Notes: generated by a model from the sequence alone, not told the origin. A stretch of DNA of 64,000 bases from Pyrococcus sp. ST04 (GCF_000263735.1 NC_017946.1:1591348-1655347); one strand, 5' to 3'. Counted from the stretch's first letter, positions 9,366-19,509 are shown. A program made the numbers and translations.

Positions 9366-9430
9366 CCAGATCCACCCCTAGCCTTCGTTCTATTGGGATT
9401 GATGTCATTACAAGATTGCTGGATTAGGAT

Positions 9431-9500
9431 ATATAATTTCTGATCCCAGGAACCTCAGATAGTATGAATACTACCCATATTTCCATAAGTTAAGGTTCCT
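9431..9500 (-). promoter_or_regulatory. bmpA promoter with two inverted repeats
   Basis: Between aroK and bmpA a TATA box (plus ATATAATTTC, 9431-9440) serves bmpA. Upstream of it are TAGTAT-GA-ATACTA (9460-9473), a perfect 6-bp inverted repeat with a two-base centre, and the arms AGGAACCT (9448-9455) and AGGTTCCT (9493-9500), perfectly complementary. They could be operator or activator sites, or in part the aroK transcript terminator. Confidence 0.45.
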
Positions 9501-9512
9501 ATTTTCAAGGTG

Positions 9513-10337
9513 TTATGATCTAATTTTAGTTACTAAAGTGTTACCAAGACCTTCCCAGGCTTCAATTATTTTTTCCGGCTCTTCAGTTACAGCAAATACT
9601 GTTGGACCTTTACCACTTAGGCCTACAACAGCCCCCAGCTTTAAAGCTCGGGATATTGGTTCCGGGTTATAGGAGAAGAATGTTGAGTACACTAGCCCAT
9701 TTAGCACCGTTGCCTTTTCCCATTCTCCCCTTATGGCAAGTTTAAATGCCTCCTCTATATAAGGAGATATCACAGAAAAGTCTATCCCCTTAAGAGTCTC
9801 CGTTAACTTAATTTCACTTGGAACAAGCAACACTACAGGGTAAGCCTCCAGTTCCCTTCTTATCAACAGCTCCATTCTTATGTTGTCAGTTATGCAGAGA
9901 CCCCCAAAATACGAAGCAGATGCATCGTCAAAAGCCCCCGTCAAGGTAACACCAGCCCTTTTTGCCGCCTCAACTCCCAACTTAACAATTTTGATATCGG
10001 GAATTTCAAGGCCTAGGGCATTTGCTATTGCTACAGAAAGAGCATTAGCAGCAGCAGAACTGCTCTTGAGCCCCCTACCCACAGGAATATCGGAGGTTAT
10101 CCTGAACTTTATGCCGAAATTTTCGTTCACATACTCTCTAAAAACATCAACAACACTCTTAACTACCCTGAGATCGTGATATTCCTTTCCATTGACCTCT
10201 ATCTTCCCTTCTATCCCCTCTTCAGTTATCTTAACCTCCGCATGTGTCCAAAGGTCTATCCCGATTGCAGCACCCTTCCCCGTGGCAAATGCGTTTACAA
10301 CAGTAACAGCACTACTTGCCTTTCCTGAGCCCTTCAA
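9513..10337 (-). CDS. aroK: Shikimate kinase, archaeal GHMP type
   Basis: Phosphorylates shikimate with ATP. This is the archaeal form, unrelated to bacterial AroK/AroL, belonging to the GHMP kinase superfamily; the ATP loop [14 protein letters not shown] is near residue 85 and GLSGKGPT near the C-terminus. 274 residues. The likely start is TTG at 10337, with GAGGAGGG seven bases before it, overlapping aroE by 26 bases; no ATG is nearby. Last gene of the aromatic operon. Confidence 0.92.
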   Translation of the reverse strand: MKGSGKASSAVTVVNAFATGKGAAIGIDLWTHAEVKITEEGIEGKIEVNGKEYHDLRVVKSVVDVFREYVNENFGIKFRITSDIPVGRGLKSSSAAANALSVAIANALGLEIPDIKIVKLGVEAAKRAGVTLTGAFDDASASYFGGLCITDNIRMELLIRRELEAYPVVLLVPSEIKLTETLKGIDFSVISPYIEEAFKLAIRGEWEKATVLNGLVYSTFFSYNPEPISRALKLGAVVGLSGKGPTVFAVTEEPEKIIEAWEGLGNTLVTKIRS

Positions 10338-11133
10338 GGGCGACCCTCCTCATAAGCTCAACATCCGGGTGAATGCCCGTCCATAATTTGAAGCTTTCAG
10401 CTCCTTGATACACAAGCATCCAGAGACCGTCTACAGTTAAGCAACCGGCCTTCTCAGCATCTTTAAGTAGCTTTGTTTTAATCGGCTTATATACAATATC
10501 CATGACAACGAGCCCTTCTCGAAGAAGTTCTTTAGGGACTAAGCTTTCATACTTTCCCATTCCAACTGAAGTTGCATTGATTAGTATGTCAGCCCATTCA
10601 ATGTAGTAACTCAGGTTCTCCATTGTCAAAGCATCACCTTTTATACCAAATTTTTCTAAGGCTCTCGCCTTTTCAGGCGTCCTATTTAGAACGACAACAT
10701 CAGAGTACTTTGCTAGTTCATAAGCTATTGCCTTTCCGGCACCACCCGCACCTAGAATTAAAACCCTGCTTCCTTCCACGTTTGTAAATCGCTCAAGAGC
10801 TTTTCTAGCCCCTGTTCCGTCTGTTGTATAACCTATGAGTTCTCCATTACTGTTAATCACTGTGTTGACGCTACTAATAGCCTTCGAGTCAGGAGAAACC
10901 TTGTCTAGATACTCAATGATTTTCTCTTTATGAGGCATCGTAACATTCAATCCCGCTATTCCCAATGCTCTAACGCCTAAAATCGCATCTCTTAACTGCT
11001 CTGGAAACACTTCAAATGCCACATAAACAGCGTTTATTCCATATTTCTTGAAAAGGGCATTGTGCATCACAGGACTTAATGAGTGTCTGACTGGCTTTCC
11101 AATCACCGCATACACCTTCGTTTCCCCATTCAT
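10312..11133 (-). CDS. aroE: Shikimate dehydrogenase
   Basis: NADPH-dependent reduction of 3-dehydroshikimate. Substrate-binding domain has HSLSPVMHN (residues 15-23) and NVTMPHKE with the catalytic Lys; the cofactor domain has GAGGAGKA (about 130). 273 residues from ATG at 11133, which overlaps the aroD stop as ATGA and has GGGTGAG upstream; a GTG two codons earlier is less likely. Confidence 0.95.
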   Translation of the reverse strand: MNGETKVYAVIGKPVRHSLSPVMHNALFKKYGINAVYVAFEVFPEQLRDAILGVRALGIAGLNVTMPHKEKIIEYLDKVSPDSKAISSVNTVINSNGELIGYTTDGTGARKALERFTNVEGSRVLILGAGGAGKAIAYELAKYSDVVVLNRTPEKARALEKFGIKGDALTMENLSYYIEWADILINATSVGMGKYESLVPKELLREGLVVMDIVYKPIKTKLLKDAEKAGCLTVDGLWMLVYQGAESFKLWTGIHPDVELMRRVALEGLRKGK

Positions 11134-11777
11134 TCCCACTCACCCAAAAGCTTCATAAGCTCGCGCATCTCCTCAACACTCAACTGTCCAGGGGCAGCTT
11201 CTTCAAATATTGAAGCATAAGTAAAGGGAGCGTAAAAGAGGCTTACAACCCTTGATATCTTACCCACAGGTCCCATGCAGAAGGCAATCAGATTATTTGC
11301 ATGTTCATAAAGCTTAATTATCCTCAGATTATCCTCCTTGTCCCTAGCATATGTAACTATCTTCACAACATCTGGATCTTCATCTTCAATTGAATGCAAA
11401 AGGGACAGCAAAGATTCAAAATCTGGAGTCCCCAATAAGTCATGGTAAGATAAAATAATCTTGGAGCCAGCTTCTTCTGCCAACCTTATAGCTTCATACC
11501 TTATCCTTGACCTAAATTCAATGTCAATGTAAGCAGGGCTAATTTTTAAAAAGCTCTCAAATAGGGATATTCTCTCATCATCACTAAGTTCTTTAAAACC
11601 ACCTTCTTCCTTAGATCTAACGGTTATTATTAGTTTGTTAGAAAAAGGCTCCAGCAAATCAATGTCAGATGTGTTTTCTAGATAATCAACCCTAAGCTCG
11701 TAAAGGTCTGCATCTGTAGAGTTCATGATTCTTACTGCTTCCTTTATTGTTCTAGCTAACACAACACCAGCTATCAT
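11130..11777 (-). CDS. aroD: 3-dehydroquinate dehydratase, type I
   Basis: Schiff-base class I dehydroquinase, (beta/alpha)8 barrel. The catalytic His is in LSYHDLLGTP (about residue 114) and the Schiff-base Lys in DVVKIVTYA (about 139). 215 residues, normal for archaea. ATG overlaps the aroB stop by four bases. Confidence 0.95.
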   Translation of the reverse strand: MIAGVVLARTIKEAVRIMNSTDADLYELRVDYLENTSDIDLLEPFSNKLIITVRSKEEGGFKELSDDERISLFESFLKISPAYIDIEFRSRIRYEAIRLAEEAGSKIILSYHDLLGTPDFESLLSLLHSIEDEDPDVVKIVTYARDKEDNLRIIKLYEHANNLIAFCMGPVGKISRVVSLFYAPFTYASIFEEAAPGQLSVEEMRELMKLLGEWE

Positions 11778-12778
11778 GATCTCATCTCTCCAAGGACTTT
11801 GAGTATTAAATCTTCTGGAACTTCCTCTATAGAAACATTGCCGATATCAATTGGGATTATAAAGATTATTTTCCCATACCACGCTTTTTTATCCATTTTC
11901 ATGGCCTCAACAACCTTTTCAGGCGGAAAAGGATTATGCAGAGGAAGACCAAACTTCTTTATTAACTCTATAACTTTCTCCGAATCAAACCCATAAAGCT
12001 CCTCTCCAATTTTTGCTGCAGCAACTAGCCCTACAGAAACTGCAAATCCATGCTTTATCTTATAGTTGGATAGTTTCTCTATTGCATGCCCCACAGTATG
12101 TCCAAGATTTAGAATCCTCCTCTTTCCACTTTCCTTCAGGTCTTCTTCGACGACTCTAACCTTGACGGCCACTGATTTTCTTATAAGCTCTTCACTCTCT
12201 ATGGCCTCCTTGGGTGTGGAGATTCCTTTTAGAATATTATAGACCTCTTTATCCAAAACGGCATACTTAATTACCTCGGCCATCCCATTCAGAACCTCAA
12301 CAAGAGGCAAGGTTGTTAGGGTCCTTATGTCGATCAGCACAAAGTTTGGAAGATAAAAGGTTCCGATCATATTTTTCCCATGAAAGTTTATCCCAGTCTT
12401 ACCCCCAATAGCGGCATCAACTTGGGCCAAAAGAGTCGTTGGTATTAACCCGAGGTACGTTCCCCTCATATATGTAGAGGCCACAAAGCCAGCTATATCA
12501 GTAACTACTCCTCCGCCAAGCCCTATAAGCAGAGATTTCCTTGTAAACCCAATTTCATATAACCTATCCCAAATGTACCTAGCAGTCTCAAGATCCTTGT
12601 ACTTCTCCCCATCAGGAATAATTATTGGGATAGGAGAATGGTCAGACAAGGCATCAAGAACTTCTTTTAACCAGAGGTTTGCAACGGTAGAGTTCGTCAA
12701 AATAGCAATTTTGAATGGAGAGAGGGACTCAATAAGCCCCTCAATATCTTCAATCTTTCCAAACACTATCCCTTCCAT
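11774..12778 (-). CDS. aroB: 3-dehydroquinate synthase
   Basis: Converts DAHP to dehydroquinate with NAD and a metal. The NAD loop GGGVVTDIAGF is near residue 95 and the metal-ligand region GHTVGHAIE near 228. 334 residues. Its start overlaps the DAHP synthase gene by 13 bases with GGAGGG in front. Its presence with DAHP synthase shows the classical DAHP route rather than the aldolase/transaldolase-like AroA'/AroB' route of methanogens. Confidence 0.96.
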   Translation of the reverse strand: MEGIVFGKIEDIEGLIESLSPFKIAILTNSTVANLWLKEVLDALSDHSPIPIIIPDGEKYKDLETARYIWDRLYEIGFTRKSLLIGLGGGVVTDIAGFVASTYMRGTYLGLIPTTLLAQVDAAIGGKTGINFHGKNMIGTFYLPNFVLIDIRTLTTLPLVEVLNGMAEVIKYAVLDKEVYNILKGISTPKEAIESEELIRKSVAVKVRVVEEDLKESGKRRILNLGHTVGHAIEKLSNYKIKHGFAVSVGLVAAAKIGEELYGFDSEKVIELIKKFGLPLHNPFPPEKVVEAMKMDKKAWYGKIIFIIPIDIGNVSIEEVPEDLILKVLGEMRS

Positions 12779-13563
12779 CCAAGGCCCTCCAGCTCCTGAA
12801 GGAGTATTTTAAACTCTTCGAATGTCAGTTGCTGCTTTGAATCTGAGAGAGCTTTCTCTGGATTTGGGTGAACTTCTACCATTATTCCATCAGCACCAAC
12901 TGCATATGCGGCCTTGGCCAGGGGAATCACAAGACTTCTTCTACCGGCTGGATGTGAAGGATCCACTATTATCGGAAGATGAGATATCTCTTTCACTACT
13001 GGAACCGCGGAAATATCCAGTGTAAATCTTGTTGATGTTTCAAAAGTTCTTATTCCTCTTTCACAGAGAATAACGTTCTCATTTCCCTGAGCCATTATGT
13101 ATTCAGCAGAGTAGAGAAGTTCCTGGACTGTATTACCCATGCCCCTCTTAAGGAGAACAGGATTTTCAGTTTTACCAACTTCTTTGAGAAGCTCAAAATT
13201 TTGTGAATTTCTTGCCCCTATTTGTATGATATCCGAGTATTTAGCCACCAGGGGAACCTGCCTAGTGTCCATAACCTCCGTCACAGTAACCAAACCGTAC
13301 TCCTCCGCGGCCTTCTTCATCCACTGTAGGGCCTTTTCCCCATATCCCTGGAATGAATAAGGGGATGTTCTCGGCTTAAAAGCCCCTCCCCTAAGAACTC
13401 TCACTCCAAGCTCAGCTAAAAATTCCGCAACTTTCATAATCTGTTCTTCACTTTCAATTGCACACGGCCCAGCTATTATCGTAAACCCTTCTCCGATTTT
13501 AACATCCCCAATCTTAACGACGGTTTTATCCTTGTACTCCTTAGAGTACTTCATGACGTTCAT
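12766..13563 (-). CDS. aroF: 3-deoxy-7-phosphoheptulonate (DAHP) synthase
   Basis: First committed step: condenses PEP with erythrose 4-phosphate. It is the small type Ibeta (KDO8P synthase-like) form without a regulatory domain; IIAGPCAIES (about 29-38) and LRGGAFKPRTSPYSFQG (about 58) are the PEP and phosphate motifs. 265 residues. From memory it is close to, but not identical with, the structurally known P. furiosus enzyme. The absence of an ACT or chorismate mutase domain suggests no built-in feedback site, so control may be mostly transcriptional. Confidence 0.95.
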   Translation of the reverse strand: MNVMKYSKEYKDKTVVKIGDVKIGEGFTIIAGPCAIESEEQIMKVAEFLAELGVRVLRGGAFKPRTSPYSFQGYGEKALQWMKKAAEEYGLVTVTEVMDTRQVPLVAKYSDIIQIGARNSQNFELLKEVGKTENPVLLKRGMGNTVQELLYSAEYIMAQGNENVILCERGIRTFETSTRFTLDISAVPVVKEISHLPIIVDPSHPAGRRSLVIPLAKAAYAVGADGIMVEVHPNPEKALSDSKQQLTFEEFKILLQELEGLGWKG

Positions 13564-14484
13564 CTAAACTACCCCCGCGATTTTATCATACACCTTATCG
13601 GCAGTTAGCCCATACCTATCCAGCAGGGAGATATAATCTCTACTCGACCTTCCAAACTCCGTAGTTCCAATCCTGATAACTCTTTTTGGCATTTTTTCAC
13701 TAAGAATTTCTGCAACAGCTCCACCAAGGCCCCCATAGATTGTATGTTCCTCTAGAGTGACGACTGTATTTACCCTCTTAGCCAGCTTCAGCAGAGTATC
13801 TTCATCGAAGGGCTTTATTGTATGAACATCAATAACTCCAGCACTTATTCCCGCCTCCCTGAGCTTGTCAGCAACTTGCAGAGCCACAGAAACCATGATC
13901 CCCGTTGCCACCAACAGAATATCTTCTCCTTCCCGAAGAACATTTGCCCTTCCGAGCACTATCTCTTCCCCATCATTATACACTCTCGGAGCGTAGTCCC
14001 TGCCAAGTCTCATGTATACAGGGCCTTCAATCTCTATTATCTGCTTTAAAAGAACCCTTGTAGCATAGGCATCTGCTGGCACAACAACCCTCATATTGGG
14101 AAGAACCCTCATTAGAGCAATGTCTTCAAGGCATTGATGAGACGACCCATCCATATGGTCAGAAAATCCTGAATGAGTGGACACTATTTTAACATTAAGG
14201 TTGTCCCTTGCTACTGTGTTTCTTATCTGCTCCCATGCACGCATAAGAAAGGAGGCAAAAGCGGAAGCTACTGGGATTTTCCCAGCTATTGCTAACCCCG
14301 CCGCTGTTCCTATCATGTCCTGTTCACTTATTCCCACCTGGATAAACCTTTTAGGGAAGGCCTTTTCAAAGTATACCGTTCTAGTGGACCCTTTGACGTC
14401 AGCGTCTATAACAACGACTCTCTCATTTTCCCTTCCTATCTCCACAAGTGCCCTTCCAAATGCCTCTCTGAAGCTCTCTATCAC
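13564..14484 (-). CDS. Transketolase, C-terminal subunit
   Basis: 306 residues covering the pyrimidine-binding and C-terminal domains of transketolase; VGISEQDMIGTAAG near residue 55 carries the Glu that activates thiamine diphosphate. The GTG start overlaps the N-terminal subunit stop (GTGA). Split transketolases are usual in archaea. Placed directly before DAHP synthase it probably supplies erythrose 4-phosphate, since Thermococcales lack an oxidative pentose phosphate pathway. Confidence 0.93.
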   Translation of the reverse strand: MIESFREAFGRALVEIGRENERVVVIDADVKGSTRTVYFEKAFPKRFIQVGISEQDMIGTAAGLAIAGKIPVASAFASFLMRAWEQIRNTVARDNLNVKIVSTHSGFSDHMDGSSHQCLEDIALMRVLPNMRVVVPADAYATRVLLKQIIEIEGPVYMRLGRDYAPRVYNDGEEIVLGRANVLREGEDILLVATGIMVSVALQVADKLREAGISAGVIDVHTIKPFDEDTLLKLAKRVNTVVTLEEHTIYGGLGGAVAEILSEKMPKRVIRIGTTEFGRSSRDYISLLDRYGLTADKVYDKIAGVV

Positions 14485-15134
14485 TCAACCCACCTCGCTA
14501 TTATAACCTTAGGCTTTCCTTTAACCTTCTCAAGTTCCATTATCACCTTCTTCAGCTTTTCAACGTCATTTTCTACCTCCCTAACTTCCCATCCAAAGGC
14601 CTTCCACTTTTCAGCAAGAGGTTCTTTGGCAAGTATCTCCTCAGTACCCCCAGTAAGCTGGTGGAAGTTTCTGTCTACTATGGCGATAACGTTGTCAAGC
14701 TTGTGATGGGCTGAAGTCATAGCAGCTTCCCAAATCTGACCCTCGTCAAGCTCTCCATCACCCAATATTACGAATATTCTTCCTTCCTTGCCGTCAATTC
14801 TGTTTGCTAAGGCTATTCCGTTAGCAACTGACAATCCTTGGCCCAGTGAACCAGAAGATACTTCAATGAAGGGAAGCCCCCTAGCTACGTGACTGGGCAG
14901 ACCATCTATGTGGGCAAATGTCATCAGTTCATCGTCTGTTAAAAGACCAAGCTTCCAGAGCATTACGTAGAATGCTGGAGCTGAGTGACCTTTGCTAACA
15001 ATTACTATATCATTATCTTTCTTAATTTCGAGCACAGCCTGCATGATTCTGAGACATGTTATGGAGGAATTCATATGAAATCCATTAACGGGTTTCAGCA
15101 TCTCCTTTAGCTTAGCTGTTAAAACTTCACTCAA
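14481..15134 (-). CDS. Transketolase, N-terminal subunit
   Basis: Thiamine diphosphate-binding half: GDGELDEGQIWEA with the GDG...N cofactor motif (about residues 107-137) and SKGHSAPAFY near 50. The start is uncertain: TTG at 15134 has GGAGGTG six bases upstream, while ATG at 15140 directly abuts that site. Pairs with the following C-terminal subunit. The start overlaps the stop of the preceding regulator. Confidence 0.92.
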   Translation of the reverse strand: MSEVLTAKLKEMLKPVNGFHMNSSITCLRIMQAVLEIKKDNDIVIVSKGHSAPAFYVMLWKLGLLTDDELMTFAHIDGLPSHVARGLPFIEVSSGSLGQGLSVANGIALANRIDGKEGRIFVILGDGELDEGQIWEAAMTSAHHKLDNVIAIVDRNFHQLTGGTEEILAKEPLAEKWKAFGWEVREVENDVEKLKKVIMELEKVKGKPKVIIARWVE

Positions 15135-15441
15135 CTCCATCACCTCCAAGAATGCTGAGAACAAGCTTACCCTCTTCGGTTAGTCTTACGGGCCTTGGGT
15201 TCTCCTTCGTTCCATAGTCAATTAGGCCGAGTTCTTTGAGGATCCTTGCATTAAGCTTTAGTGTTGAGAGTGGCTTCTTCTCTTTCCTACTTAACTCTTC
15301 TAAAAGCGCATTTAGTGACCTGTGCTGGCCGTTTATGCTCTTCAATATAAGCCTCTGATTCTCATTTAAGGCTCTCAGAAGGAGTCTCCTGAGAACCTCT
15401 ACCCCGCCTTCAGCTATAGATATTGGCAGGGCATCACCCAT
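15127..15441 (-). CDS. Winged-helix regulator at the head of the aromatic operon
   Basis: About 104 residues. The C-terminal two thirds (from LLRALNENQRLILKSI) is a winged-helix domain with a probable recognition helix STLKLNARILKELGLI and wing around RPVRLTEEG. The open frame extends upstream to GTG 15507, but that extension (repeating GDAxPI) is made of the three leader repeats and lies at or before the expected transcription start. ATG 15441 has GGTGATG from a repeat copy about eight bases before it. First gene of the operon, so a candidate autoregulator of aromatic biosynthesis; ligand unknown. Confidence 0.6.
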   Translation of the reverse strand: MGDALPISIAEGGVEVLRRLLLRALNENQRLILKSINGQHRSLNALLEELSRKEKKPLSTLKLNARILKELGLIDYGTKENPRPVRLTEEGKLVLSILGGDGVE

Positions 15442-15526
15442 TGGCGGGGCATCACCTTTGACTGTGTAAATTGGCGTGGCATCACCTGACCACCAACAAA
15501 TGTGCACAGTTAATCCCTATTTAAAC
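15423..15526 (-). promoter_or_regulatory. Aromatic operon promoter with triple leader repeat
   Basis: TATA box TATTTAAAC (plus strand, 15518-15526). Downstream on the minus strand are three copies of a 16-bp element: TTGGCGTGGCATCACC (15471-15486), TTGGCGGGGCATCACC (15441-15456) and TTGGCAGGGCATCACC (15423-15438). The copies differ at two positions. Each shows GGTGATG on the minus strand, which doubles as a ribosome-site-like sequence. An inverted repeat GGATAG/CTATCC (15531-15536, 15543-15548) flanks the TATA box. Inferred to be the control region of the operon. Confidence 0.6.
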
Positions 15527-15700
15527 TCTTGGATAGCTGACCCTATCCATCCGACGAATTTTGTCGTAAAAGCAGGTAAAGATTGTATTTATTTGTCAAA
15601 GATATGAGAAAAGTCGTGATATTTGGAACAGACTTAAACGCTTAGATCTTCCTCTCAAAAAGATGGACTAGAATGAATGAAACAAAACTCAAAAGAACAT

Positions 15701-16675
15701 CTATGTCGATAGCTCCTTAAGTACGATCTTCAGTACCTCTATAGCCCTAAGATACTCCTCAAGGTGAATGTGCTCGTTTGGAGTGTGGTCCAGACTAGAA
15801 TCACCCGGACCATAAGCTACAGCATCGACGCCATATTTTGGAGCAAGGATATTCATATCAGCCGTTCCCATTTTCTTCTTCAACCTTGGTCGGAATCCTG
15901 CCTTTCTTATCCCTCTAACAAATGCTCTCACTAAAGGGGATCTCCTGTCAACCTCATAAGCTGGAACGAAGTCTATTATGTCCCAGTCACTGGGCGGAGT
16001 GTATCCAGGAGGAGTCCTAAGGTTTATCACCATCTCCCCATAAAAATCGAAATCCCTTTCATAGGCTATAAATCTCACTATTCTGCCACTCAAAGCGTTA
16101 AACCCCTCGTTGAATTCTCTAGATATCACCAACCACCTTTCAATAAGCTTCTCTGCCGCCCCAACACCCATACTACCATGGACTTTCTCAACTTTCTCCA
16201 CGAACCTTGCGGTTAAGCTTCCCTTGTATCCTATTGTAACACTATCAACACCACTTGGCTCTCCGATTATTATGTAGTCGGGCCTAGGGACCTCGAGATT
16301 TTTTGCCCCCTTCGAAAAGCCTTCCTCATCAACGAGACCCGCAAAGATTATGTTAGCCTCGCTCTCTATTGTTGCAAAGAAGAATGTTGCCAATGGACCC
16401 TTGGCATCAACGCTTCCTCTTCCCCATAGAATCCCGTTCTCAATCCTAACAGGAATGTATCCCGGCACCGTATCTATATGGCCAGCCAACAGGATTAAAG
16501 GCCCCTTCCCTTTTTTAACAGCTATTACATTGCCGACCTCATCAATGTAGCTCTCAATACCATAGCTTTCAAAAGAATCCTTAACGAACCTTGCTGCCTC
16601 TTCTTCCCTACCCGTTGGGCTATATATCTCAACCAGCTTCCTGAGAAACTCTACTTTCTCCTCCGGAGATATCAT
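15701..16675 (-). CDS. lysK: LysW-lysine (LysW-ornithine) hydrolase
   Basis: Releases lysine from the carrier protein LysW; M20/ArgE-DapE family metallopeptidase fold. Motifs: [11 protein letters not shown] (about residue 60), [10 protein letters not shown] (about 88) and [11 protein letters not shown] (about 120) with the usual metal ligands and catalytic Glu. 324 residues. It starts inside the end of lysJ (47-base overlap), the longest overlap in this cluster. Followed by T-rich sequence on the minus strand that could end the transcript. In Thermococcus the homologous set also makes ornithine. Confidence 0.92.
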   Translation of the reverse strand: MISPEEKVEFLRKLVEIYSPTGREEEAARFVKDSFESYGIESYIDEVGNVIAVKKGKGPLILLAGHIDTVPGYIPVRIENGILWGRGSVDAKGPLATFFFATIESEANIIFAGLVDEEGFSKGAKNLEVPRPDYIIIGEPSGVDSVTIGYKGSLTARFVEKVEKVHGSMGVGAAEKLIERWLVISREFNEGFNALSGRIVRFIAYERDFDFYGEMVINLRTPPGYTPPSDWDIIDFVPAYEVDRRSPLVRAFVRGIRKAGFRPRLKKKMGTADMNILAPKYGVDAVAYGPGDSSLDHTPNEHIHLEEYLRAIEVLKIVLKELST

Positions 16676-17759
16676 TTATTACACCCTCTATTGCTGATTT
16701 AACTTCCATAATTTGATCCTTAGTAATTATCAACGGAGGCAACAATCTAATTACCCTCTGACCTGCCGTGTGGACGAGATAACCCCTATTCTGTAACTCT
16801 TCCACGAATCTTCCAACGGGCTTTCTCATAACTATTCCGATCATGAGACCCATTCCCCTTGTCATTATCACATTTGGGGCCTCAACTTCAATGAACTTCT
16901 CCTCAGCTTTTTCAACCAGCTTTTCTTTTCTCAATATTCTTAATGTTGTCGCAACCGCCTTACAAGCCAGCGGATTTCCACCAAAGGTTGATCCATGCTT
17001 GCCCCTTTCTACATCAAAGTTAGTTAGCGTTAAACTTACGGGAACTCCGTTTCCAATCCCCTTCCCCATTGTAACTATATCGGGCATTACTTTATAGTGT
17101 TCTATAGCTAGAAACCTTCCAGTTCTGAGTCCCGTCTGGACTTCATCCGCTATAAGTAAGGCCCCAACATCTTCTGTCAAGTCTCTCAGAGTTTTTACGA
17201 ATTCCTTCTTTGCAGGAACAATTCCTCCTTCTCCTTGGATTGGCTCAAAGATTACAGCTGCAGTTTCCCGAGTTATTGCCTCTTTTGCAGCCTCTACGTT
17301 GTTAAAGGGTATGTGCTTAAACCCAGGGACGAGAGGCTCAAAGTCTTTTCTATATTTAGGTTTCCATGTTGCGCTTAGTGCCCCCATTGTCCTACCATGA
17401 AAAGCGTTTGTCATTGCAACGATCTCCTTTCTTCCAGTATAAAGTCTGGCAAACTTTATGGCCGCCTCAACGGCTTCAGTCCCGGAATTTCCCATGTAGA
17501 CATACTCATAGTCCGCCCACTTTGCTAACTCCTCCAGCATTTCATCCCTTTCCTCGTGTTCGAACATTGGGCCCGCCACAACGAGTTTTTCAAGTTGCTC
17601 TTTTATCGCAGAAACCCATTCAGGATGGTTATGGCCCAAAACATTAACCCCTATTCCAGCTACTAAATCCATATACCTCCTGCCTTGTGAATCCCAAACA
17701 TAGACGCCTTCTCCTTTGACGAGCTTAAGCCTCTTTCTATAGAGGCTCATTTCCCTCAA
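16629..17759 (-). CDS. lysJ: LysW-aminoadipate semialdehyde aminotransferase
   Basis: Class III PLP aminotransferase of the acetylornithine aminotransferase family. [13 protein letters not shown] (about 195) and the PLP Lys in TMGKGIGNG (about 222) are present. 376 residues from TTG 17759 (overlapping the lysZ stop as TTGA) or 373 from ATG 17750; the choice is open. Acts on LysW-bound aminoadipate semialdehyde, and by homology on the glutamate analogue. Confidence 0.93.
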   Translation of the reverse strand: MREMSLYRKRLKLVKGEGVYVWDSQGRRYMDLVAGIGVNVLGHNHPEWVSAIKEQLEKLVVAGPMFEHEERDEMLEELAKWADYEYVYMGNSGTEAVEAAIKFARLYTGRKEIVAMTNAFHGRTMGALSATWKPKYRKDFEPLVPGFKHIPFNNVEAAKEAITRETAAVIFEPIQGEGGIVPAKKEFVKTLRDLTEDVGALLIADEVQTGLRTGRFLAIEHYKVMPDIVTMGKGIGNGVPVSLTLTNFDVERGKHGSTFGGNPLACKAVATTLRILRKEKLVEKAEEKFIEVEAPNVIMTRGMGLMIGIVMRKPVGRFVEELQNRGYLVHTAGQRVIRLLPPLIITKDQIMEVKSAIEGVINDISGGESRVSQEAG

Positions 17760-18505
17760 TATATCACCGTCCTACCGTTTAGACCTTCAATTACAACGCT
17801 CTCCACTCCACTTTCAATGGCCTTCTTTGCCATCATCAACTTCTTCTTCATTCCTCCCGTCGCATAGCTTAGAAAGTCCTCAACCCTCTCAACTGGTATT
17901 TCCTCAACTACCCTACCATTTGCAATAAAGGCCGTGTCAGAGAGGAAATAGAGTTCACTAGCCTTCATTGCCAATGCCATATGATATGCAACCTTGTCAC
18001 CGTCCACATTGAGGGGCACATTTTCAACTGGGTCATAGGCAATTGAAGCAACAACGGGAACACCAACTTTCATGTACTCCCTAAGGGCTGGGACGTTAAT
18101 CTTCCTGATTATCCCAGAATAATCATCCCTAATAGCTACTACCTTACCATTAATAACCGCCTTTATCAGCTTCTTCCTCTGTCCAATTATAAGGCCCCTA
18201 TCTAAGCCACTAAGTCCAATTGCATTAATTCCCTGGCTCCTTAGGAAGTTAACTATTTCTCTGTTAGCTTTCATAAGAGCTGCCACGTAAACATCAAGAA
18301 CTTCTCGCGTGGTCCTTCTAAAGGAAACTCCAGAGGGACTAGTGAGTTTTTCAATCTTAATCCCTAACCTCCTTGAAAGCTCATCTACATGCCTTGATCC
18401 CCCATGGACGATAACTGTATCCTCTATAAGGCCCGATATTCCATCACTCCTCCAGAGTTCTTCCAGCATAGATATAACAGAGCCTCCAATCTTCACAACT
18501 CTCAT
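17756..18505 (-). CDS. lysZ: LysW-aminoadipate kinase
   Basis: Amino-acid kinase family member related to N-acetylglutamate kinase (ArgB). KIGGSVI at residues 6-12, VHGG near 34 and [12 protein letters not shown] near 165 mark the ATP and phosphate sites. 249 residues, with AGGTGATG before the ATG. Phosphorylates the side-chain carboxylate of the LysW-attached substrate. Confidence 0.93.
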   Translation of the reverse strand: MRVVKIGGSVISMLEELWRSDGISGLIEDTVIVHGGSRHVDELSRRLGIKIEKLTSPSGVSFRRTTREVLDVYVAALMKANREIVNFLRSQGINAIGLSGLDRGLIIGQRKKLIKAVINGKVVAIRDDYSGIIRKINVPALREYMKVGVPVVASIAYDPVENVPLNVDGDKVAYHMALAMKASELYFLSDTAFIANGRVVEEIPVERVEDFLSYATGGMKKKLMMAKKAIESGVESVVIEGLNGRTVIY

Positions 18506-18516
18506 CTCACATCACC

Positions 18517-19509
18517 TCACACGGGATAAACCGGATAGTACTCTAAGCCCATCCTCTCGTCTAAACCAAACATTATGTTCATGTTCTGAATGGCCTGGCC
18601 AGAGCCACCTTTAATTAAGTTGTCTATAGCGGAGAGGACAATTGCCCTCGAATTTTCGGCATCGTACGAGAATCCTATGTCCACAAAATTGCTCCCTATC
18701 ACGTACTTTGGATCCGGATACCTTTGAAGGCCTCCTTTATCGGTTACCAACCTTATAAAGGGTTCATCTTTGTACATCAACAGCCTCCTCAATAGATCCC
18801 TTTCACTGCCCTCAAAATGGAAGTATATAGTGGCCAAAAGGCCCCTAACGAGGTCCACCGAATGAACTGTGAACATTGCCTTTACTCCGGTTTCCTGAAT
18901 AACTTCAGCCTCATGTCTATGATGATAAGGTTTGTACACCCTAACGACATGACTCCTTTCAGGATGAATGCTTGCAATATTCTCTCTCCTCCCCCCAGCT
19001 GACGAACTTACCTTTAGGTCAACTATAGCCTCCTCGGCTACATCTCTAAACGGATACAGAGCAAGGATAGTTGCAGTTGCATTACATCCCGGATTTGCCA
19101 CTAGTTCAGCTTTCTTTATCTCCTTCCTGTGAAGCTCTGGTAATCCGTAAACAAACTTCTCAATAAGTTCAGGTTTTTCATGGGGACCATAGTACTTTTC
19201 ATACAGCTCCTTACTTACCCTGAAGTCAGCGCTCATGTCGATTATCTTAGCACTTCCAAGAAACTCATCTATGATTTTCATGGACGTTCCATGCGGAACT
19301 GCAAGGAATATAACATCAGCATCGAAGTCATACCTGTCTGTAAATCTCAGGTTTAACCCTCTTAGATTTGGGTGAACCTTGTGAATCTTTTTTCCAGCAT
19401 ATTTTCTTGAAGTTACTGCAGTTATCTCAACTTCCGGATGCATTGCCAACAATCTAACAAGTTCACCCCCTATGTAACCGCTGGCACCAACCACAGCCGC
19501 TTTAATCAT
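18517..19509 (-). CDS. lysY: LysW-aminoadipyl phosphate reductase
   Basis: ArgC-like NADPH-dependent semialdehyde dehydrogenase. GASGYIGGELVRL (8-20) is the nucleotide motif and NPGCNATATI (about 138) holds the catalytic Cys. 330 residues. ATG overlaps the lysX stop by four bases. Confidence 0.94.
   Translation of the reverse strand: MIKAAVVGASGYIGGELVRLLAMHPEVEITAVTSRKYAGKKIHKVHPNLRGLNLRFTDRYDFDADVIFLAVPHGTSMKIIDEFLGSAKIIDMSADFRVSKELYEKYYGPHEKPELIEKFVYGLPELHRKEIKKAELVANPGCNATATILALYPFRDVAEEAIVDLKVSSSAGGRRENIASIHPERSHVVRVYKPYHHRHEAEVIQETGVKAMFTVHSVDLVRGLLATIYFHFEGSERDLLRRLLMYKDEPFIRLVTDKGGLQRYPDPKYVIGSNFVDIGFSYDAENSRAIVLSAIDNLIKGGSGQAIQNMNIMFGLDERMGLEYYPVYPV

Noticed and set aside
10628-10637. 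AAGCATCACC inside aroE as another regulatory element copy
   Set aside because: Only part of the core matches, and it lies within a conserved coding sequence.
15442-15507. N-terminal GDAxPI repeats of the aromatic operon regulator as protein repeats
   Set aside because: They are translations of the leader DNA repeats, and GTG 15507 lies at or before the likely transcription start.
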